A stretch of 11,904 bases of DNA, taken from assembly GCA_002419285.1 (NCBI GenBank), contig DIFU01000118.1:23090-34993 (forward strand), in the 5' to 3' direction. Shown here one piece after another: positions 7,761 to 11,904 of this stretch (the first letter of the stretch is position 1; every line of letters begins with the position of its first letter). Under the pieces are notes generated by a model that did no database searches, was not told where the DNA came from, and was given only the letters and a program-made list of their open reading frames with translations. Origin of the DNA: Prolixibacteraceae bacterium UBA5740 (GTDB lineage Bacteria; Bacteroidota; Bacteroidia; Bacteroidales; Prolixibacteraceae). A program made the position numbers and the translations under genes.

Positions 7761-8579
7761 ATGTATACATCAGTTATCACAGATACAACCCTTCCCGAAG
7801 TCAATCTGGGAATCAGGGGAAACGGACATCATCCCATTGTCAGCATTCAACGCCTGAACGTTTATGCCGGCAATCACCATATATTGAAAAACATCAATCT
7901 GGACATTCCCAAAAATAAAATCACCGTTTTACTTGGCCCATCAGGATGTGGAAAAACTACCCTTCTCAAATGTATGAACCGGCTAACAGACCTATACCAT
8001 GAACTTAAGGTGACAGGGGATGTCTGGATTGATGGTGACAATATTCTGAAGTCAAATGACAACATTGCGGCATTGAGACAAAAAATGGGACTTCTATCAC
8101 AGCGCCCCTATCCCCTCCCCATGTCAATATTCAAAAATGTGGCCTATGGGATAAAACTCAAAGGTATCTATGACAAGAAGTTGATTCAGTACAATGTCGA
8201 AAAGTATCTCCGGGAAGTCGGGCTCTGGGAAGAGGTTAAAGACCGGCTTCACCAACCGGCAGTAGGCTTGTCAATAGGCCAGCAGCAAAGGCTTTGTCTG
8301 GCTAGGGGACTGGCGGTCAGGCCCCAAATTATACTGGCTGATGAACCCACTTCAGCCCTTGATCCCATATCCAGCAAAATCATTGAAAACCTGTTTAAGG
8401 AATTAAAAAAGAACTATACGATCATATTGGTTACCCACGTTCTTCGTCAGGCAGTCAGACTGGCCGACCATGTTGTATTCATGTCATATGGGGAAATCAT
8501 CGAAGAGGGAGCACCCGCAGATTTATTTAAGAATCCAGCAACAGAAAAACTCAGGGAATATATTTATGACGGGAATTAA
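7761..8579 (+). CDS. pstB: Phosphate ABC transporter ATP-binding protein PstB
   Basis: The 272-residue cytoplasmic ATPase powers the Pst importer. Motifs in order: Walker A GPSGCGKT (59-66), Q-loop LLSQRPYPLP (Gln114), ABC signature LSIGQQQRLCLAR (170-182), Walker B IILADE (190-195, catalytic Glu195), D-loop SALD and switch His226 in VTH. QRPxPxP after the Q-loop and QQQRLC in the signature are hallmarks of PstB. The signature has Ile where LSGGQ has its first Gly. An N-terminal extension of about 25 residues precedes the first core strand, so a later start cannot be excluded, though no other ATG lies before the Walker A motif. The 43-base gap after pstA holds nine A residues (7748-7756), and the start codon sits in the palindrome ATGTATACAT. 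No phoU follows, and I see no convincing terminator directly downstream. Confidence 0.94.
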   Translation: MYTSVITDTTLPEVNLGIRGNGHHPIVSIQRLNVYAGNHHILKNINLDIPKNKITVLLGPSGCGKTTLLKCMNRLTDLYHELKVTGDVWIDGDNILKSNDNIAALRQKMGLLSQRPYPLPMSIFKNVAYGIKLKGIYDKKLIQYNVEKYLREVGLWEEVKDRLHQPAVGLSIGQQQRLCLARGLAVRPQIILADEPTSALDPISSKIIENLFKELKKNYTIILVTHVLRQAVRLADHVVFMSYGEIIEEGAPADLFKNPATEKLREYIYDGN

Positions 8580-8723
8580 ACCAATGCAAAGTAATTATCA
8601 ATAACATCATTTCCAAATTTGTCAATTCGCTTTAAATGAAAGATACCTTCTCAAAAAAGGAAATCTCGATTTGCCGTTTACGTATTTCAACATCCGGGCA
8701 TCATCGCTTATGTAGTTTTTGTG

Positions 8724-8757
8724 TAGATTTGTTCGGTAGGCCCCAAAAAATGGCCTA
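8724..8757 (+). promoter_or_regulatory. Candidate -7 element and leader hairpin upstream of the DUF1080 gene
   Basis: The 213-base gap 8580-8792 holds an exact TAnnTTTG match, TAGATTTG, at 8724-8731, but no good -33 element at normal spacing. Six bases further, TAGGCC (8737-8742) and GGCCTA (8752-8757) form a perfect 6-bp stem with a 9-base A-rich loop, which would fold at or near the 5' end of the transcript. The ATG at 8793 lies 35 bases further on. The hairpin may stabilise the mRNA or have no role. The rest of the gap shows nothing else I can support. Confidence 0.35.
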
Positions 8758-8792
8758 TGGAAGAACATTAATCACTAATTTTTGGATAAAAT

Positions 8793-9779
8793 ATGAAAAA
8801 ACGAAACATTTTTCTGATTCTGCTGGCATGGATGCTTATTTCCTCAGCAACCGCCTTCGCCCAGTCGAATGAGGATGGACAGGCAGTCATCGGCCGCTGG
8901 AACCTTAATTTCACTTTCGAAGATGCCGCCATGAAGGAGTTGGGACTCTTCAGGCATGGTTTATTGAATGCAGACGGATTTCCGGGATGGCTTGAAGTGA
9001 AACTGTCAGGATTTTCTACCCTTGTGGGATATTACGTTGGTTACGAAGGCAGTGCCCGACCGGTTGCCGAAGTACATTACTCAAAGGAAACCGGCAAATA
9101 CCATTTCACCATTCCCCCGCAGTGGATGGATGTTGATGACATTTACTTCGAATTCAGCCTGAACAACGACAAGCTGAGTGGACACAAAATCCTCAAGGGA
9201 CAAAAAATCAGCTGGACTGGCGTCAGGGCTCCCTCACTTACCAGGGAAAAACCTCCTGTATGGGGCAATCCGAAAAACCTGCTCGATGATAACCTTTCAC
9301 GCTGGATCATCCCAAACAACAACAAATTTAAGATGGTGAACGGTGTATTGACTAACGAAGGCGTTGGCGGCAACCTGGTAACAAACGAAAAATTTGACGA
9401 TTTCAAATTGAGTGTCGAGTTCAGGTATCCCGAAGGCAGCAACAGTGGTATATATCTCCGGGGCCGTTATGAACTGCAGATTGAAGACAGCAAGGATAAG
9501 GTAAGCAATGTATCGATCGGGGCTATTTATGGATTCATCGAGCCTGCCTTAAATGCTGCCAAAAAACCCGGTGAATGGCAGACTTACGAGATAACACTTG
9601 TTGGCAGGAATGTCACCATCGTCCACAATGGCATTGAAGTCATTTCCAATCGTCCGATTCCCGGAATTACCGGTGGTTCTCTCGACAGCCGTGAAGGAGA
9701 ACCCGGACCGATCATGATCCAGGGCGACCACGGTCCGGTTGAATTCCGCAAGTTTGTTATTACTCCGGCAATGAAATAG
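8793..9779 (+). CDS. Secreted DUF1080 (3-keto-disaccharide hydrolase) domain protein
   Basis: The 328-residue product has a clear Sec signal peptide with a likely cut after AFA (about residue 23). An N-terminal beta-rich domain (about 28-150) starts with IGRWNLNF and resembles lipocalin-like or small barrel modules seen in front of DUF1080 domains. The DUF1080 domain fills about 155-327: NLLDDNLSRW, then KLSVEFRYPEGSNSGIYLRG, GEWQTYEITLVG and a C-terminal strand GPVEFRKFVI, which are hallmark segments of this concanavalin-like jelly-roll family. Some characterised members cleave 3-keto-glycosides, so a role in sugar breakdown in the periplasm or outside the cell is likely but not proven. The gene stands alone after pstB and is closed by the terminator at 9836-9881. 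Confidence 0.82.
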   Translation: MKKRNIFLILLAWMLISSATAFAQSNEDGQAVIGRWNLNFTFEDAAMKELGLFRHGLLNADGFPGWLEVKLSGFSTLVGYYVGYEGSARPVAEVHYSKETGKYHFTIPPQWMDVDDIYFEFSLNNDKLSGHKILKGQKISWTGVRAPSLTREKPPVWGNPKNLLDDNLSRWIIPNNNKFKMVNGVLTNEGVGGNLVTNEKFDDFKLSVEFRYPEGSNSGIYLRGRYELQIEDSKDKVSNVSIGAIYGFIEPALNAAKKPGEWQTYEITLVGRNVTIVHNGIEVISNRPIPGITGGSLDSREGEPGPIMIQGDHGPVEFRKFVITPAMK

Positions 9780-9835
9780 AATATTTGAAATACTGGCAGT
9801 CGTACCAGTTTGTTTCCAATAAAGTTTATAAAATT

Positions 9836-9881
9836 AAAGCCGCCACACTGACAATGCTTAGCATGTTTTGTGGCGGCTTTT
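9836..9881. terminator. Strong bidirectional terminator between convergent genes
   Basis: Arms AAAGCCGCCACA (9836-9847) and TGTGGCGGCTTT (9869-9880) form a perfect 12-bp stem with T-rich sequence on the forward side and AATTT on the reverse side. The 21-base loop holds a second perfect inverted repeat, ATGCT-T-AGCAT (9854-9864), so a branched or stacked structure is possible. It serves the forward DUF1080 gene ending at 9779 and the reverse gene ending at 9900. A smaller inverted repeat, ACTGG (9792-9796) with CCAGT (9805-9809), precedes it. Confidence 0.88.
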
Positions 9882-9899
9882 GTATTCCTTTAAATTATA

Positions 9900-10292
9900 T
9901 TATTCCGGTTTTGGCAGTTTCACACGTTTCCCCGTGACATCAAACATATCCAAAAGGTTGCCGGTAACATTGTCATCATCCTTTTTGACCAGGGTAATAT
10001 AAACATCATAGCCCTCGGCAGAGAAATAAGCACTTACAGAGTTTTCCTTTTCGTCGACACTGGTAAAAGGAACCACCTGCCTGTAGGTAGTTGTATCGAT
10101 AATTCCACCCTGCAATTTTCCATCCACACGGTCAAGATTGAGAATCATTTTACCATCACCTGATGGAGTACCTATGATTTCAACTTTCCAGGCCCCGGCG
10201 AAGTAATCAGCAGCATCCTGGGCCGCAGCATTAAAACATAAAAACAGGGATAAGACCACCCATCCCATCATTAAAGCAATTTTCTTCTTCAT
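9900..10292 (-). CDS. Small secreted protein of unknown function, beta-rich
   Basis: The 130-residue product has a Sec signal peptide (Lys-rich start, hydrophobic core to about residue 20, likely cut after NAAA before QDAA). The remaining 105 residues look like a series of beta strands: FAGAWKVEI, GKMILNLDRVDGKLQGGII, VSAYFSAEGYDVYITLV and VTGNLLDMFDVTGKRVKL. The pattern GAW-x-V followed by K-M-I-L-N-L and DGKLQGGI resembles lipocalin-like modules that occur near or inside DUF1080 and amidohydrolase proteins of Bacteroidota. No catalytic residues can be named. It lies 59 bases downstream of the Nudix regulator in the same direction and may share its transcript. It converges on the DUF1080 gene across a strong terminator. 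Confidence 0.75.
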   Translation of the reverse strand: MKKKIALMMGWVVLSLFLCFNAAAQDAADYFAGAWKVEIIGTPSGDGKMILNLDRVDGKLQGGIIDTTTYRQVVPFTSVDEKENSVSAYFSAEGYDVYITLVKKDDDNVTGNLLDMFDVTGKRVKLPKPE

Positions 10293-10351
10293 TTCAATGA
10301 TTTTAAGTTATTATTCAATTTACTGGAGTTGTCGTAAGAAAAAGTTGCACA

Positions 10352-11065
10352 TCAAAATCCAACCTGGCTCTGTTTAAACCGATACAGATAGGGCGCCTTA
10401 TGAGAACCTCCTGTGTAGAGCTTATCCAGCCTTTCCAGGATATCCAGACTCAGCATTTTTCGCTGAAAATTGGCCCGGCTAAACTTATTCTGGAACACAG
10501 CTTCATAAACGCTTTGCAATTCATTCATGGTAAAGGTTTCATTGAGAAGATTAAAGCCGACAAGCTTCTGGTCCATGTCAATGCGAAGCCTTTCCACCGC
10601 CCTGTTGATCAACATGTTATGGTCAAAAAACAAGACAGGCAAGGAATCAGGATCAAGCCATCGGTATTCAAAAAAACCGGATGGGGAGTTTGGCTTTACC
10701 ATTGAGCTATCAATCAAGGCATAATAGCATACCGATATAAATCTCTGCTCAAACCAATTTCCTTCCGGCATGACATACCCTGAATTTTCAAGGATTTCCT
10801 TCAATCGTATATCAGTGGCCCTGTTGACCCTGCCAGAAGTATAAAATTGTTCTAGAAACAGGTTGCTTATTCCTGTTCGCTCATTCAGTATCCGGTAGGC
10901 GGCATCATCCAACTCCTCATCTTTTGCAACATATCCACCCGGTATCATTTGATAATCAGTCCCTGAAATTTTCAGAACCAGTACGTTCAGTTTTGATTCT
11001 ATAATGCTAAAGATCACGGTGTCGATCGACACCGAAGGGAGCAATCGATCATTGGAGGACGCCAT
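10352..11065 (-). CDS. Nudix-domain transcriptional regulator (NrtR/AraR-like) with degenerate Nudix box
   Basis: The product has an N-terminal Nudix fold and a C-terminal winged helix (about residues 165-232, containing FTMNELQSVYEAVF and FSRANFQRKMLSLDILE), the layout of the NrtR and Bacteroides AraR regulators that sense a metabolite and bind palindromic operators. The Nudix box starts at GGYVAKDEELDD; the signature R-E-U-x-E-E-x-G-U reads RILNERTGI, so the first Glu is Ile and the last Glu is Arg (residues 59 and 63). Catalysis is therefore unlikely, and a ligand-sensing role is likely. I chose the ATG at 11065, which gives 237 residues and places SIDTVIF 14 residues in, as in the family. 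An ATG at 11122 or a TTG at 11161 would lengthen it by 19 or 32 residues. The 29-bp palindrome at 11190-11218 lies in its promoter region, suggesting autoregulation. Effector and regulon are unknown. Confidence 0.85.
   Translation of the reverse strand: MASSNDRLLPSVSIDTVIFSIIESKLNVLVLKISGTDYQMIPGGYVAKDEELDDAAYRILNERTGISNLFLEQFYTSGRVNRATDIRLKEILENSGYVMPEGNWFEQRFISVCYYALIDSSMVKPNSPSGFFEYRWLDPDSLPVLFFDHNMLINRAVERLRIDMDQKLVGFNLLNETFTMNELQSVYEAVFQNKFSRANFQRKMLSLDILERLDKLYTGGSHKAPYLYRFKQSQVGF
11017..11034. repeat. Perfect 18-bp palindrome inside the regulator gene
   Basis: CGGTGTCGATCGACACCG reads identically on both strands with no spacer and lies about 11 codons into the regulator gene (codons for SVSIDTV). 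It has a PvuI-type CGATCG core. It could be an intragenic operator or a chance result of the codons used there. Confidence 0.45.
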
Positions 11066-11177
11066 AAAATGCTCGAATCCCCTTATATCTCCCTGAATGA
11101 TTAAATGTTCCGGAATGTGCATTAATGCGAATTTTAGTACCTGTGGAAGTTGAAAACCCAACTTCCGGCATTCGAAT

Positions 11178-11185
11178 CAAAGATA
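11178..11185 (-). promoter_or_regulatory. -7 promoter element of the Nudix regulator gene
   Basis: On the reverse strand 11185-11178 reads TATCTTTG, an exact TAnnTTTG match. The expected -33 position falls inside the adjacent palindrome; TTTG occurs there but only 15 bases upstream, shorter than the usual 19-21. Transcription would begin near 11171, which is compatible with starts at 11122 or 11065 and leaves almost no leader for the TTG at 11161. Confidence 0.5.
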
Positions 11186-11189
11186 AATA

Positions 11190-11218
11190 TATTAATGTAT
11201 CAAACTGATACATTAATA
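11190..11218. promoter_or_regulatory. Perfect 29-bp palindromic operator, likely bound by the Nudix regulator
   Basis: Arms TATTAATGTATCA (11190-11202) and TGATACATTAATA (11206-11218) are exact reverse complements around AAC. The palindrome begins 4 bases upstream of the regulator's -7 element and covers where a -33 element would lie, so a bound dimer should affect this promoter. NrtR- and AraR-type regulators bind such palindromes in front of their own and target genes. Binding by this protein is inferred from position and family. Confidence 0.75.
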
Positions 11219-11395
11219 CGAAATCCTGAAATATTTATTGGTTTCTATGCAATCTGACAAAAAACCAGAGTTGAGAATAAAGGATTTCTGGTCTCTATAA
11301 AATATAGCAACCCAAAAAGTCAGTTTGATTGTTTTTAACAGTGCATTTGTATGGGTTATCAAGTCAGAAGTCATGTTAATTTAGGTACGTTGTTA

Positions 11396-11403
11396 TATAT
11401 TTG
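11396..11403 (+). promoter_or_regulatory. -7 promoter element of the divergent lipoprotein gene
   Basis: TATATTTG is an exact match to TAnnTTTG and lies 22 bases before the ATG at 11426, giving a leader of roughly 15 bases. No clear TTTG is found at the -33 distance, so the promoter may be weak or need an activator. Confidence 0.45.
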
Positions 11404-11425
11404 AGTTCCAATACAATTCACACCC

Positions 11426-11904
11426 ATGAAATCACAACACATTTTTCATTTGGATCTTCGATTTCTTGTCATAGTCATGGCAATGTCCTTTTTGGTCTCA
11501 TGTAGCAAAGAACCTGTCGGGACCGTTGAAATCAGAGGAATTTATGGACATCCCAAACCACTGTGGGACAAAGGAATTAAACTCCCCGATCTGGGGATAA
11601 ACGCAGCATTCGTACATGGTGGATCCATCGATTCAACCCTGATGGAACAAGCACGAGCTGAAGGAATTGATATTTATTCAGAATTTGCCACCCTCAATGG
11701 CAAGGGATACGTCGAGAACCATCCGGAAGCATGGGCCATCAATGAGTTGGGCGAAAGAGTCGAGGCAGCCACATGGTTCATGGGCGTTTGTCCCACCGAA
11801 CCCGGGTTCCGTGAATATCGGTTTGAGCAGTTGCGTCAGTTGCTCCAACGCTATGATGTGAAGGGCATTTGGATGGACTATGTCCATTGGCATGCACAAT
11901 TCGA
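11426..11904 (+). CDS. Lipoprotein with TIM-barrel, glycosidase-like N-terminal part (truncated by window end)
   Basis: An open frame runs from the ATG at 11426 off the end of the window, giving 159 residues. It opens with a signal peptide ending in a lipobox, FLVSC (Cys26), so the protein is anchored in a membrane and probably faces outward. The mature part has beta-alpha repeats typical of a TIM barrel: EIRGIYGHP, LPDLGINAAFVHGG, AEGIDIYSEFA and YDVKGIWMDYVHWHAQF. The last segment, with Asp, His and Trp at the end of a strand, looks like the active-site region of glycoside-hydrolase-like families that act on polysaccharides. No catalytic acid pair can be assigned from this fragment. It is transcribed away from the Nudix regulator and is a candidate member of its regulon. 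Gene identity beyond this is uncertain. Confidence 0.7.
   Translation, partial: MKSQHIFHLDLRFLVIVMAMSFLVSCSKEPVGTVEIRGIYGHPKPLWDKGIKLPDLGINAAFVHGGSIDSTLMEQARAEGIDIYSEFATLNGKGYVENHPEAWAINELGERVEAATWFMGVCPTEPGFREYRFEQLRQLLQRYDVKGIWMDYVHWHAQF

Larger units (their letters stand above)
11066..11425. other. Divergent intergenic region between the Nudix regulator and a lipoprotein gene
   Basis: This AT-rich 360-base region separates two divergent genes. It contains the possible extended regulator starts (11122 ATG, 11161 TTG), a reverse -7 element, the 29-bp palindrome, a 10-base partial copy of the palindrome centre (TCAGTTTGAT, 11320-11329), a short inverted repeat CTATA-AAA-TATAG (11295-11307) and a forward -7 element at 11396. 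I see no RNA gene or further coding sequence in it. Confidence 0.6.

Noticed and set aside
8639..8670. Imperfect hairpin AGAT-CCTT/AAGG-ATCT as a pstB terminator
   Set aside because: The stem is mismatched and no T-run follows.
8636..8872. Forward 78-codon frame between pstB and the DUF1080 gene
   Set aside because: It overlaps the signal-peptide start of the DUF1080 gene in another phase and contains the leader hairpin and -7 element; no family features.
11066..11161. N-terminal extension of the Nudix regulator from TTG at 11161
   Set aside because: The start would be a TTG only about 10 bases after the predicted transcription start, and the extra 32 residues precede the point where family members usually begin.
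11320..11329. TCAGTTTGAT as a second operator for the Nudix regulator
   Set aside because: It matches only the central 10 bases of the 29-bp palindrome on the opposite strand, and the flanks do not form arms.

Overview
The window looks like a chromosomal stretch of a free-living member of the Bacteroidota. Reasons: lipoprotein and Sec signals are common, Shine-Dalgarno sites are poor and leaders A-rich, several upstream regions carry the Bacteroidota -7 element TAnnTTTG, and the gene content is typical of the phylum (alginate-export-type porin, DUF1080 protein, sialate O-acetylesterase, Nudix-type sugar regulator). I cannot name a genus from the sequence alone.

Layout. Positions 1-39 hold the aspartate-rich end of a forward gene, followed by an intrinsic terminator. 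Positions 190-1650 (reverse) are a decayed sialate O-acetylesterase with two in-frame stop codons. Its broken 5' end abuts the broken 5' end of an ABC-2 permease remnant at 1651-1977 (forward), so a rearrangement breakpoint lies near 1650. From 2045 to 8579 there is a continuous forward block: a NarL/LuxR-type two-component system (sensor kinase and response regulator, overlapping by 8 bases), an outer-membrane porin of the alginate-export family, and a complete high-affinity phosphate importer pstS-pstC-pstA-pstB. No phoU follows. A DUF1080 secreted protein (8793-9779, forward) faces a small secreted beta-rich protein (9900-10292, reverse) across a strong bidirectional terminator. A Nudix-domain transcriptional regulator (10352-11065, reverse) lies upstream of the small protein. 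A perfect 29-bp palindrome at 11190-11218 sits in the regulator's promoter. The window ends inside a divergent lipoprotein gene (from 11426) that looks like a TIM-barrel glycosidase-type enzyme.

How the genes may work together. The porin would pass anions across the outer membrane, PstS would bind phosphate in the periplasm, and PstC, PstA and PstB would import it. The neighbouring two-component system is a candidate controller, and the porin promoter region carries a cluster of CGTA/TACG elements that could be its operator. This is inference from position. At the right end, the Nudix regulator has lost two of the three signature glutamates of the Nudix box, which fits an effector-sensing repressor or activator acting on its own promoter and perhaps on carbohydrate genes such as the divergent lipoprotein.

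I found no tRNA, rRNA, CRISPR array, complete insertion sequence or replication origin. I do not see a clearly new multi-gene defence or mobile system. The best leads are the 29-bp operator with its degenerate Nudix regulator, the two-component/porin/Pst linkage, and the EF-hand-like loop in PstS.
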